DNA from: Amblyornis subalaris
Taxonomy: Eukaryota > Chordata > Aves > Passeriformes > Ptilonorhynchidae
Length of the DNA stretch: 64,000 nucleotides
Direction: 5' to 3'
Assembly: GCA_018881555.1 (NCBI GenBank)
Contig: JACAXG010000028.1
Span: forward strand, 318,156 to 382,155
Below the pieces are notes generated by a model. The model had not been told where the DNA came from. It searched no databases and worked only from the letters and a program-made list of their open reading frames with translations. Position 1 is the stretch's first letter, and every line of letters starts with the position of its first letter. Made by a program: the position numbers and the translations under genes. Below are positions 50,160-62,600 of this stretch, piece by piece.

Positions 50160-51670
50160 TGTGACTCCTAAATCCCGGCCCGCCCCTGCACACATCGATC
50201 CCGGCAGCTGGTCACAGCCTGCAGGTTGACAGGAGGAGGGATGGAGTGCTGGGAGCGCGGGGAGCCGAGAGCCTGGAGCCAGCCGCCCTTCTGGAGGGCG
50301 ATACTATTCTTAGGCGGGTATTTGGAGGCAGTTCAGAGGAACCTGCCTCGTCACACATTTAAATTCCTCTCTCCGCAGTGGCACAGTGACAGAAGCCTTC
50401 CCGTATGGCATCGTGGGAGGGAAAGCTTCCGCCTGCCATTGCCTGTGGCGGATGCCAACCGGCGCTGGGTGCCTGCCACCGCATGGGCCCGCAGCCCCGA
50501 GCTGTGCTGGCTGCTCAGGGCAGTCACAGCCCCCAGCCGGGACAGCACTGGAGGCAGGTTCCCCACACCGCGGGGGTTCCTGGCCACAGAGCATTGACTC
50601 ACCGCACCCAAACACCCTGTCTCAGCCCCCGGGTATCCCACTTCCCTAAACCTCTTCACTTCTCATTCCTNACACGATGATCTCCTCACTACACGTATCA
50701 CCAATTACTATGCAAAATAATAATGTTAATCCCTAACTCGGTTAGCAAACAGACAATGAAATCTCTGGTGCTCACCAGCAGTGGGGACACGGCACTGGGA
50801 CCGCGAGTATGGCCTGCAGAGAGACTGNGCTAGCAGTGCTGGGAGAGCGTGGCTAGGAAGGAGCTGGAGAAGCCCCAGGTTACAAGGAAGGAAAATGGCC
50901 CCAGGCACGGCAGCAAAGGGTTCTGTAACGCGAGCGGCCCCGTTCCACCTGGCAGTGGCGCCATGTGCCACCAGCCCGCCCGGTTGTGCCCTGACCGGCC
51001 TCAGAAAGCCGCTGTGGCACACCACATCCCACCGCCACTCTCACACTGCCATTGAGGGCAGCGCCACGCCGCGCCTGCCCTGGCCCCAACTCCTGCCTGC
51101 CCCGGTTCCCGGCTGCCAGAGAAAATGTCAACAGGTCTGGTTCCAAAAGCAAGCACTGCATTTCCACAGACTTTCCTAGAGGAAATGTTTCTCCTCTGTA
51201 CTTGAAAGTTTCCTGAAAGTTTCCAGCAAATACGTGTTTCAGGTAAGCAGAGCCGGGGTGACCCCATCGTGCACCAGAGGCAGCCGTGCAGCCCCGCAGC
51301 GGCACGCAGAGGTGTGAGGACATTAATCACCGTGGCTGAGCTCCTTTCCTGCCATTGTGTCACAGCCCTAATTGTGCTTGTTAAGTGGAATGTCTTCCTG
51401 GCACTTGCTCGGGGCCGCGGCTCGTTCAGATAAGACAGACGCGGATCAATGCTGTTTGACAGGCGATGCACTGCGATGCGCTCCCAGCCCGCCTGTCCTC
51501 GGCCCCGCAGCAGCCAACGCTGCACGGCCTGTGCCCCTCAGAGCGCTCCTGCCCTACGGGGAGGGCATGCTCCCGGAGCCCAGTGACCCCGATTTCCCCT
51601 ATGCTCTGAGAGGAGGGATGTCTCTGGCACGGGTGTGTGCTGCCGTGCCGACACTGCGTATCTGCACCGC
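50160..51670. promoter_or_regulatory. Broad CpG-rich zone within the HS3ST4 intron
   Basis: CpG density is raised in several blocks: about 50240-50600, 50930-51110 and 51410-51670, the last with roughly 23 CpGs in 300 bases by eye. The sharpest part is around 51411-51560. Frames of 123 to 184 residues open here on both strands but show no recognisable domain and overlap each other, as expected in GC-rich DNA. The zone could be an alternative promoter or enhancer, or simply GC-rich intron. Confidence 0.35.
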
Positions 51671-52439
51671 TCTCCCTGCACATCTTCTGCCGGGAGGGCA
51701 CCAGCCTCCCCGGGAAACCTGTCTGCGTTGCCAGGAACAAGAACCCCGACCTAGTCCCAGCTGCTATTCCTGTGTGACCCCTTGCCCTCGAGGGACTCTG
51801 CCACACAGAACACTTGGTGGCTCTGCCTTTCATGGTTGTGCTGAGCACAGGACAAAGCTGCCTGCACACCCAACACTCCCGGCATTACAAGTAATACCAT
51901 TAGATGTTTCTGTGTTATCTGACTAGTCACAAACGTCTCTAAAGCAGACCCAGCTCCTCTGGCTCCAGCTGGTGATGCTCAGTCTGAATCTGTCACCACT
52001 GCCCACGGGCAGGTGGTCACACTGCATCCCAGCTGCATGGGCTGGAGAGCAGGGAGAGGGCCGAGAGCTGCAGCCAGTCTGAGCACACATGCTGGCTGGG
52101 GCCAAGTTACTTTTCCTACTGTCACCTGGGGCTTTTCCAGACTCCCCCTATTTGCTGTGCCTTTTGCAGCTTGAAGGGACAGGCCATGCTTGTTGGAGGC
52201 AACAGGACAACTTCCCTGCCTGAGATGGAGCTCCAGGCAGCACGGTCTCCATCAGCTCTGATCACCTCAAAAGCCTCAGTCCACGTGGATGCGTTTCAGA
52301 CCAAATGCATCTCTGGCTGAGGAGTGCTTGGGGACCAGCAGTGATGGATGAAGGTGGTAGCTGCCCTGGGCAACCTCAGGCTTGTATGGAGAGATATCTC
52401 CTTCCTGTCAGAGGAGAAAAAAGCTATAATCTGCTCTAA

Positions 52440-52475
52440 CTGCCACTGTGATTTTCTTATCCATCACAGTGGCAG
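52440..52475. repeat. Perfect 12-bp inverted repeat, 12-nt loop
   Basis: CTGCCACTGTGA at 52440-52451 is followed after 12 bases by its exact reverse complement at 52464-52475. Weak outer TATA/TATA pairing is possible beyond an internal loop. The arms are shorter than a usual microRNA precursor stem. Confidence 0.85.
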
Positions 52476-52711
52476 CTTGTTTATACCTGCCCGGGACCCA
52501 GTGCTGCACAGGCAGTGGAGGAGAAGTGGGGCAGCTGCAGGAAGGCAGTAGGAGGCAGATGGGCTGTAGCAGCAGGACCAGCAGGATGAGTCTTGCTTAG
52601 CAAAGCCAAAGGCAGGTGCCCAGGGAGAGGGGGTGCAGCTCTAGCCCTGTGGACTCTCAGGGCAGCTGGAGACCCAGGTGGGTTCTGAGAGCAGAAGAGA
52701 AGATTTGGGGA

Positions 52712-52725
52712 GTTGTCACGGCAAC
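52712..52725. promoter_or_regulatory. X-box-like element in the HS3ST4 intron
   Basis: GTTGTCACGGCAAC matches the RFX X-box in both half-sites with the usual two-base spacer and a single deviation (T for C at the fifth base). No CpG island surrounds it. Binding is inferred from the motif only. Confidence 0.4.
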
Positions 52726-55700
52726 ATCATCACTTACTGTCAGGGTATGCTAGGGCAGCATGTCTCTGAATCCAAAACCTTCGTCAAATTAGCTCCAGAG
52801 CATAACATACTGCCTTTGGAAACATGTAACATGCTCCTGTAAATCTACAAAGCCTTGTTTGTCAGCTGGTTGGTGGCTGTTCCCTGCCTGAATGAGATCC
52901 TCCAGCACAGCCCCTGTGTGCCAGCCCGTGTGCCACAGACCCTGCTCCACACCAAGACCCTCAGCTGGGCAGCAGCATCCATCCCTGCAGTGGAAGTGCA
53001 GCTGCTGCAAGGAGCGAACCTTCCGCTTGCGGAGGGTCTGCCCTGCATGGCCCCGTTACTAGTCGCGCCTCCTACGCATCCCCTCACTATTTACAGACAT
53101 AAATCCTCGGCATATCACAAGGAAAGGTTCAGCTTTGCCAGTCAGACTTGTAAACGACCTTGCAGTCACCCACAACTCTGACACAAACATTTTAATGTGG
53201 CACTGTCATACACCAGCTATGTCTGTGTCGGCAGTTGCCAGGTGAACCTCCTGCTCAAGGGCTGTGGCACAACCACCAGCCCTNCAGAGGGGATGCAGGT
53301 CCCGGCTCCTCACCTCTCTGGCCAGACTCCCAATGAACTGGGAGGTTTCAGTNGCCTGGGCTTGGGACTCCCAGCCAAGCCTCAGCTCAGGCAATGTCAG
53401 CAGGAGCAAGTGAGAGAAATTCATGGGGCTCTTGCCCAGCACAGGCAGGAGAAACAGCAACTTTTTAACAGTCAGTTAGCTCTCTGTCAATCAGTTTATG
53501 CTGAAGTAAGGTAATTACCTTATCACTTACAGAACTCCCACTCTCCTGGAGAAGGCAAACCTTCCTCCTTCCTGCCTGGCACCAATCCTCACACGGATTG
53601 CCCAGTGCCCATGGGGGCGGTGGCCAGCGCTGCCGATTCCGCTGCTCCGGCCGCNGGCTGCCCCGGCACAGCACCAGAACTGGGACAGGCTGAGCACAGC
53701 CTGTGCTGAGCCCCTGGCTCCTGCACCCAGCTCTGCGCTGTGTCCATGCTCCCTTCTCTCCTGCTTCTCTCCAGATGCTTCTCCAGGCCCTCCCAAGGGC
53801 TAGTGGGTCAGGAGAAGGAGGGATGTCCCGGGTGCTCTCAGGTCCCAGCAGGATGCAGCACCTTATCCCAGTCAGCAGCACCTGGTGAGCTCTTCTTTGG
53901 TGTTTGGCGAATGCTGCTGTTTCCAGGCTGTTCCCTGCAGCTGTGGCTGGGAAGAGCCACCACAGTAACAGTCCCACGTTCAGAAGCAACATCTCCAGAG
54001 ACAGGTGCTCTCCTCATGGTACACTGCCTTGCCTTTGCCTCACCAGGTCTGTGGCCAAGCAGCATCTTGCAGGTGTGTCAGCATAGGAAATCTCCATAAA
54101 AAATACAGCACAATAAAAAGGTTCCATTGTAATCCTATTAATGCATCTCCACACAGGTCGGTATCTCCTGAAGAACACTTCCCATTAAAGAAATCAATTT
54201 AGTATTCGGCTTTCTTCCTGTGGTGCATATTGAAGTGGGATTTGACAATGATGGAAAACAGATTTGTGTTAAATACTGCCAATAATGTCTCATAGCTCAA
54301 GGTTACAGCTTCTGGTGAGCGACAGACGCTTGTAATCCAACNCATGGAAAATACCGCACTCCACTATCAATTATCTGGAGTTATTAGGTTTTAAAATAAA
54401 CTGCACATCCGGACTTCAGGCCACATGTTTATTTTACATTTCCCTTGCAGCTGCTTCAGCCTGTTTGGGGCTTTCTGGTCTGTCTGAGGGCTCTGTGCAC
54501 AGCTGGCTCTGGCTCCAGCTCCAGCCTCAGCCCAGCCTTGGACCCTGAATCCCCACAGGGTGCAGAGCCTGCATACTTGGTGTCCAGGATTTCAGACCTC
54601 GATGGAGCTCCAGGCTCCAGAGAGGCTTACAGCAGACAGGGAATTCCTTGATCCTCTTCACAAATCGGGAGTTTCAGATTCACCAGTTTAGTTGGGAATT
54701 TTAAACAACTGTTTTCCTTCCTCAGGTTCCTCAGGAGCCCACAGCAAAGCAGTTGCTTTGTGTCCTGAATCCCCACTTTGATGCTTGACAAAAGCTTTTT
54801 TCTCTTTGATAAACAGAAATGAAGCCAAACATTAATGGATCCTTTCCTTCCACTCAGGAAGGTTGGGGAGCCTTGCAGGGGGTCAGAAGACCTTTTGGAG
54901 CCTCTTTTTACTTTGAGGCTGCTGAAGTCTCAGCCAAGGGGAGTTGAGCTCCTGGACGCTGCTCCACAGAGGAGATGCCTGGGCAGCAGCAGGGAGCCAC
55001 ACTGACCTCGGGACACAGGTGCCAGCAGTGCCCAGCTGGCACCCTGGGCTGTGCAGGGAGTTTGGCTTCAGCAGTGCCACAGGAAAACTGGGATAACTGG
55101 GAAATGCACATCGGTCTGGATTTCAGCTCCTGCTTGGGGATGCGCAGCGTTACGTGTCTGCGGAGGAGGAACTGCCACGTGCGGGGGAGCAAAAACAACA
55201 GCCAGAGCTGGAGAAACAGAGAGAGAACTGACGGATTCAGCAACAGGTAGGCAGTGCCAAATGGGCAGTGGGGCCAAGGAACTTGGACCCACAGGTGCTC
55301 ACTGCTGGGCATCTTCCCTGTGGGTTTTTACCCTAATTTGCAAGTCAGTAAAAAGCCATACCAAAAACCTGTCCCGTTTTTGGATTGCATTGTTGAAGCA
55401 ACATTCCCTGGGACAAGAAGTCTGCAGAAGGGGACACAAGAGTGAGCAGAAGGCTGGGGCCAGCCCAGGGGATCATCAGCTGGGACACAGTCAGAGCACA
55501 GAGACCTTTGCTGGTCCTACAGAACCCAGGGGAGCAGAGAATGTTCTACATCCCTTCATTAAGCAATTACAGATCTACAGACATTTCTCTTCTATAAAGT
55601 GCNCCCGCATCAATGGCAACGGCCTGCAAATATTCTAGTGGCATAAACAGAGTAATTGATCAGGTGCTGTAATGGCAAGAAATTAACATAAGGAAAACAC

Positions 55701-57284
55701 AGACTGAATATTGGAGAAAGGTTTCTGGAAGCAATCCGTGTGAATCAGGGAATTGCCATCCTAGGGAAAGGGGAAAACTCCACGGCATGAGACGGGTCAG
55801 AGATCCCTGGCAAATATCCCAGAGGGAATGCACAAATGCTGGCTCATGGGATGGGCAGGATGACCCAATATGTGACTTGCTTTTCCTGACATAAATCATT
55901 GAGTGATTTCTAATGATGATTCACTGCTCTGGGTAAAGGTGCCTTCATTCACACAGTCTGCTACCCTGCCACAGGCTGGACTTTGCAACAGGGGAGTTAT
56001 TTCTTTGTAGCAGGTTATCCTCTTGCAGCAGGATAACCGCGGAGGCTCCACTGTCCCACNCCGTGGTGCGTGTACCCTGGGGAGCCATAGCGCCCTGCTC
56101 CCAGGTGTGCTCTGCAATCGTGGCCACAAGAAAAGCTCTCTCTAGCTGTGGCAAAGAAATTAATGGAAAGGGTTGGGACATATTCAGCTGCTGCCAGCTG
56201 CTCCCTCCAAGCTTCTGGGAGGCCATGCCCTACCTGTCGTCACACTGGAGGTCGAACACAGCGAAGACACAGGCTAGCTTCACAGCACATGCCAGGAGCT
56301 TGGTGTAGTAACAAGTGTCATGAGTGCAACTTGTGCAGCTGCACGGATGGCAAGGTTACCTGTACCTGCCACCAAGGGGAGCAGCCGCTCATAGGATGCA
56401 CCCCCTGAACGCTGACAGATCATTTGCTCTGCACGTCCTGGTGCAAACAGATGTCCCTGTGCAGCAAAGCAGCCACCCGAATGCTAAAGCAGCTTGTTCT
56501 GGCTCTCCATAAAGATGTTATATTTGTTCCCAGAAGTTAATCTTTAAAGATTTTTAGAGCAATCAATAACCAGTGGATGTGTGCAGAGCAAGCTGGAGCA
56601 GCGGCTGGGGGCAGCCCCAGTGCAACAAGCACCCCATGGTGACTGTGCCCCACACCTCGGGACTGGGGGCACCACGGCGCTGGAGGGCTCCGGGGACTGG
56701 GACGCTGAGCCCCATGGCGCTGGGGGCTCTTGGCACTGAGCCCTGGGGCCATCACAGGACCTGGGCAGCACTAAGCCAGGCCAGCATCAGTGGGCATTCC
56801 CAGGGCACACCAATTCCTGCTGCCACAGACTGTGGCTGGGGGCACACAGAGCCCCACCGGCAACAGGGCTCCTGCACGCCTGTTCTGAGCCACAGGCTCT
56901 GGCTGCACGCGGATGGCTGCGAGGAGCAAGGGGAAGTTTAGCTTCAAACTGGCAGGCAGATTAGCAGGGAGAGGAGTGCTCAAAGCCAAGAAACTGGAAA
57001 ACCATTTGTGCTGGGCAAACAGCATGATGCTGGGCTGTGCTGCCGGTGGGGACAGCGTGTGCTGAATGAAATGAGCCTNTTTCTGCAGAGCATGTGGTGC
57101 ATCCTGGTCCCAAAGCGGCTGTTGGAAAACTGGGTGTCTGTGCACAGGCACAGGTAATGTCTTGTTATCCTCACAGAGCTCCACCAGGCCCTTCCCATGG
57201 CCCCTGGTCCAGCACTGTGCTGGCTCCCAGAGCCAGGGTGGGTGTGAGCACTGGAGGCTGCTTCAGACCCAAGCAGCCCATCAC

Positions 57285-57311
57285 TTCTTGGAGCACATGG
57301 TGCTCCAAGAA
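57285..57311. repeat. Perfect 12-bp inverted repeat, 3-nt loop
   Basis: TTCTTGGAGCAC at 57285-57296, spacer ATG, then the exact reverse complement at 57300-57311. This is a compact cruciform or hairpin-capable palindrome with no other feature around it. Confidence 0.85.
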
Positions 57312-58039
57312 AGGCAGGATAGGAGCGCTTCAAGAAAGCACCCCAGGTCCCAGCAAACCCTCTTCCCCCATCTGAGAAAAATTTCCATATACACGAGCCT
57401 TATCACTCCTCTCAAGCTGCTGTGTGAACACAGCAATTCAAAAAGCAGCACCACACAAAGACAGACTTCAAGGCCATTGGGGAATCAGCAATAGTTTCTC
57501 AGACTCCCTTGCTCTGTGCCTGTCCTGTCGGATTTAAGCTGTGTTCCAGCACCACTGGTGCCCAGGCAGTGATTCAGTCCCAGAAGGGCCAGTGCAGGTC
57601 AGTTGTCCCTCCCAGCTCTGACTGGCAGCAGCAGGGTCAGTCCTGGCATTGCCCATGGAGTGAGGTGCTGCTCTTGGCTGCTGGAGGGTGGGAGTGGGCT
57701 CTGGTGAGGTGTTGGAGTCAGCCCGTGAGGCTGGCTGAGGCAGAGCTGGGCAAGCCTCCAGGCTGCCAGATCAGTGTTATGGCCAGCTACAAGCCACTGC
57801 CACCAGCCAGCCTGTGGCTGGCTCCCGGGCTGGGGTGGCTATGCTTGGGGTGCNCATGAAGCCTCTGCTGCTGCTGCTCTCAGCCCTGCCCAGTGTTGTG
57901 TTTGGCATTTTATTAAGGAGAGCCATTATCATTTGAAAAAACATTCCAGACTTTGTTAGTGCTTATCCTTGTCTGACTCCACAAAGCCCGTTGAGCTTTT
58001 ATCTCCTGCAGACTAGATTACAGTAATGCCTCGATGCTT

Positions 58040-58440
58040 GCCAGGAGGGCTGATTACCAGCCCTCAGCCCCACAGGCAGCACAGAGCATGCCCACTCTGC
58101 CCAGCGTCAACCCAGCGCCTCGCCTGGGGCTGCTCCCAGCGGGTGTCCCTCGGGGACAGGTCTGGAAAGCGGAGTGCTCCGGGCCGCCAGCATGACCGAA
58201 TGCTCGGCACAGTCTGTGCTCCTCGTGTCCCCATCGCCCCAGCCGCCAGCACAGCTTCCACTCGGGGTTTGCCCCTGGCAGAGGAGCCCCGGCTGTTCCA
58301 TCCCTGCCTTCCCACGGCCCCAGCAGGGCAACTTCTCTATCAGTGTCCTGTCCCTGCTCGGCACTGCTGCGGGCTGCCGTCACACCCGGCACTGCGGCGT
58401 GGAACCGCTCTGGTGTTTGTGGGGCCTAACACGCTCCCTG
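58040..58440. promoter_or_regulatory. CpG-rich patch within the HS3ST4 intron
   Basis: About 24 CpGs in 360 bases by eye, in a C-rich plus strand. Frames of up to 162 residues cross it on both strands with no recognisable domain. Weaker than the island at 28978. Confidence 0.25.
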
Positions 58441-59340
58441 CATGGGGTAAAGCTGCCAGAAACCTCCTCCTCCCTGGAAAGGTCCAAAATGCCACTTGTA
58501 TGTTCAGGCAGTGACCACAGCCTGGAGCAATGCTCCGAGACCATCCCATGGGACTGAGCCATGGGCAGCAGCAGGGGAGAGGGGAGCAGAAGAGTGGGGC
58601 TGCTGAGGAGACCGGCACTCCTGGCTCCTCAGCACACTGGGCCACCAGCTCCCCTTCCCACCATGTGCCAGCTCCTGCTGCTCTCCCTGTGCTGTTCTGC
58701 TGCAGGCTAAATTAATTATTTCTAATAAACCCATGTTTAAATTACCAACCCAGGCAGGGGTCAGCTGATTTGAGGGCTTCTCACTCCATTAGCCTTACTG
58801 CAGTCAGCACTGAGCCCGGCAAAGCCCTCACCTGCACCCCCACAATCGGCTGGGACGGGGCCCTGCAGTCCCCCTTCCTCTGCTGGGTGAGACCTCAGCC
58901 GTGTCCCCTGGGCCCGAGACAGCCCAAGAGACTTGCCACGTGCCCAGCTACATGCCTCAGCCCTGAGAGAGAAGGAACAAACACCTCATCTGGTCTGTGC
59001 CAATGATGGATAAGATGTCACAGGCAACAGGGAGATGGNGACAAGCCGGCAGCCTCGGCTCAGGGCTTGCAGCTTCTGTTTTGGAGAAAGAACAGTGATA
59101 ATACGCACCAAGCAAATTTAAAGCCAGCGCTGCTTCGTGAGCAGGTGTCTGCAACAGGCAGGTGCAGCCAGCAGGACCCACAGAGGCAGCTGTGNGGAAG
59201 AGCTTGAAGCGCCCGGGTAGGATTTACCCTGCCCCCCTGGGTGTCCCAGCTTTATNGTCCTGAGCCCAGGGAGGTGAAGCACAAACCCTCACAGGCAGCG
59301 CATTCATTCCAGCCCGCTGCAGTCTGTGCCTGAGCTCTGA
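58441..59340. other. Intronic sequence, no recognisable gene
   Basis: GC-rich, with several Ns between 59039 and 59256. Nothing further is seen. Confidence 0.5.
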
Positions 59341-59620
59341 GCTCGGCTGGCTCCCCCCACAACTTATCTCAACTCTTCCCAGATGGCTTTTATCTTTAAA
59401 CTACTGTACAGCAATACAAAAAGACAACAATAATTTAAGATCCTTTTTGACTGCAGGCTAATACCAATTCACTCCGCTTGCCGAGGGATGGCACTTTCCC
59501 TTTTTTTATATAGCCTCTGTGATTTTTCTAACGTATGCAGATAATCTCAAGCTCCTCATAAATGCAGCCATAAACCTTCCTCCCTCTGCCCCCTCGGAAG
59601 TGCATAAAATCAGCAAGATA
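59341..59620. other. AT-rich intronic island
   Basis: Block with TTATCTTTAAACTACTGTAC, AACAATAATTTAAGATCC and GCAGATAATCTCAAG words, bounded by GC-rich DNA. Conserved-looking, no frame. Confidence 0.3.
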
Positions 59621-62600
59621 ACCAGCATCATCCCAGGAGACCTCTGAGGAGGCAACAGCTAAAACAGGGCTCAATAGCTGGGCAGATCTCACAGGGAGCT
59701 CCCAGAGCTGGCACCATCACTCACCCCTTGCCAGCCTGGGCAGAGAGGAAAGGTTAAGCACAGCGCGAGGGAGCTGGATCTCTGCACATTGAGAGTCTCT
59801 CCACAACCACAGTGGCTGCCTGGGAAGGTGTCCCTGGGCAATGCTCCTGGCCAGGGTGTGCTGGGAAGTGGAACCTCTGGGCACAAAGGGCTGCCAGTCT
59901 GAAATCAGCTCCTGGTCCCTCTCAAAGCCTGCCCGGCTCACACAGACACTTCCTGGGGGCTGGCTGGAAGGAATTCCTGCTTATGGACCAGCCAGGAATG
60001 GTTCTTTTCCCCCGAAGAGATTTTGAAATACAAAATGCTCTTCCTGTATGGATGAAAGACCAACATCTTAGAAAATACTACGATCTCTCAGTAAATTATT
60101 TGGCATCTGTGGAAATGCAGCCTTCCCAGATTTCAGCCCTATTAGTTTTGGGTTTTTTTACATTCTAGGCCTGATGTAATTAAGCCTTCACATTCTGACT
60201 CATTTTCCAGCCTGTTCACCAGCGAAGCTGAGAGAAGGTGTTCTGTCAACAATGGAACTTTTCCCCCAAACACTTTAAAATCTGAAGGTTCATCAAAATC
60301 AACTTTAGTTTGCAAACTGTTTAGGTTTTGACTTAGCAGCTTTTTTTTGTGGCAAAAAGAACGGTTAAGAAACGCTCCCAGGCATCTCTGCTGAAGATTC
60401 TGGGAGAGCAAAGGGGGCTGGCACAGAGCTCTGATTCTCAGCCAATTTCTCCAGCACCGGATTATAAGCATCCTTCTTCCTCTTGCTGGAGTGCAGACAA
60501 AAACTGCATGTTCTCATGAAAGCCTCCAGCCATAAAGACAACAAAATGGTGTGTTGTTTAACAGAGCACGGCTGTGGCTCTGTGTCCCTGGGGTTTCACA
60601 TCAGCAGCTCGGGCCCTTGCTGCCCCCCATCACACTCAGATACCCCTCTGTGGGGTACATCTCTGGCTGAGCAGCGGGAAGGTGCCACCATGGACACCGG
60701 GGTGCATCATTCCCACACAGGAGTTGACCTTCCCACGGGGGCAAATTACTGAAAGCCCCTTTCCTGGCAGCAGACACCTTCTGCCTCTCCACTGGCTGCT
60801 CTTTCCCAGCTCCTCACTGAGAGTGAGAATGAGAANGAGCACTTGCGTTTCCCCTTGGCCTCTGACAGTGAAACCACTGGAGGAACATCTCACTGCTGGA
60901 AAGGTGCTGACACATGCAGGGCCTGGGCTCAGTGCCCATCTGGCTCCAAGGTGCCCAGTCAGGTTTGACAAGGAGACTCTAGGCTTTGTAGGTTCTCTTG
61001 CTAAGGCCACACCTGCCCATCCCTGCCCCGGGGCTGTTGGTGCGGTGCTGNGTGTGCAGATCCTTCAGCAAACCTTCCCCAGTCTGCTCCGCACCAAGAA
61101 GCAGCATCGAGTTTTTCCAGGAGTCATCTCATTCCAGGTGCCTCCATCCTGCAGATGACAAATCACTGCCTGAATGGATGGGCTGCACAGCATGTCTCTG
61201 GTTGAGTTGAGATTTCACCCAGAACCACATCCCCAAGAGTTATTATCAGTTTCATTAGATTAATGATTGCAGAACCACCAGCAGCATCGCAGATGAGGTG
61301 TTTATGTTTGCATTCCCATACAGTAACACCAGTTGCATGGTTTTGCTTAAATCAGGACAAGAGACCAACTGGAGACTGACACGGTGAGGCGTGATTTCTT
61401 GCTGGCTCCAGTAGCAAGGAGACAGATTTATGATGCTTAAAAAGCACCAACCGGACTGGGAAACGGACAGAAATCTTCTTGGTCTGTGCATAATGACATG
61501 CAGGACTTTAACCCCCTGCATGCTGTAAACTTCCTGGTCTACTCGCACATTAGGTTGGTGGTAGAACCCCCACTAATACAGTGGGGTGAGGAAAGGAATC
61601 TAGAAAACATCCATTCACTGCCTAGACTGTCATCTGTGCTGCTAATAGTCATGAGCAGAGCACATAGTGGGCCTGCTGAGATAAAAAGAAGCTAAGAGAT
61701 TGTTTGTACCGTTAATACATCTCGTGATAAATGATGTGTATAGTTTTACTGCAAGGTCTTAAGGAGGCTGTGAGCCTGGAACACCAGCTGAGGGAGTGCC
61801 AACTTGGGGGAAGGATTGAGAGACAAATCCAAGGAGGCTGGGGAAAGGTTAGGGGCAACCTGAGCCATCTCTTCCAGGTCCGTGTGATATCCCAAAGGCA
61901 GATGCAGGGCACAGAGATTCCAGATCTGATGAAGGCTGGATGAGGGAGGCTGGGGCACCACATCCACACTGAGAAAGTGGAACTGAAGATGCCTGTTACA
62001 GCTGAAACACTGAGGCAGCCATGTCCAATCCTGGTGGCTAAATACTCTCCTAGCTTTAGCTCTTTTAATATTTTTCCTATGTTATGACCCAGTGCTACAT
62101 GCAATAAAACAATTTTTCATCCTGAAAATGGTGCTTTGTCCTCAGGCTGAGGCTACTGAGAAGCAAATGGCAGGTCACTGTGCCCTGGTGCCCAGTGAGC
62201 TGGAGTGAGCCGGGCTCTGTGCCTCCGGCTACAGTCAATGTTTGAGCCTCTCAGCACCACTCCTGGAACAAAGCCCCAGGTCCCTGGGAAGCTGCCGCCC
62301 ACCCACATCTGTTCTCCATGCTGCGTCCATCAGTACCAGACCCTGCCATGTGGATCCTGATGCCAGGGGCAGACCTGTGACTGGGGGCACTCTGAGCCTC
62401 TCTTCTCCACCATGGCTTTGAGATTCCTGAAGCAGAGGGTTGATGCCATGACTATCTCAGAAATGCCACATGAACATGAAAATTGAGCAAATGATAAAAT
62501 GGAGATGAATTTTCAGGAGCAGAGAGATTGAATAAAAAAAAACAAGGCATCCAACTATGCAGTTTATGCACAGGAAAGATATATCTTGACAATAGCTAAT

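Larger units (their letters stand above)
51671..58039. other. Intronic sequence, no recognisable gene
   Basis: Mixed, mostly GC-rich. Holds the inverted repeats at 52440 and 57285, the X-box at 52712, and an AT-richer stretch at 54090-54440. A short Cys-rich frame ends at 56408 and is discussed under findings. Confidence 0.5.

Noticed and set aside
51372..51926. A 184-residue plus-strand frame in the intron.
   Set aside because: It overlaps a 147-residue frame on the other strand in CpG-rich DNA and shows no domain, signal peptide or splice structure.
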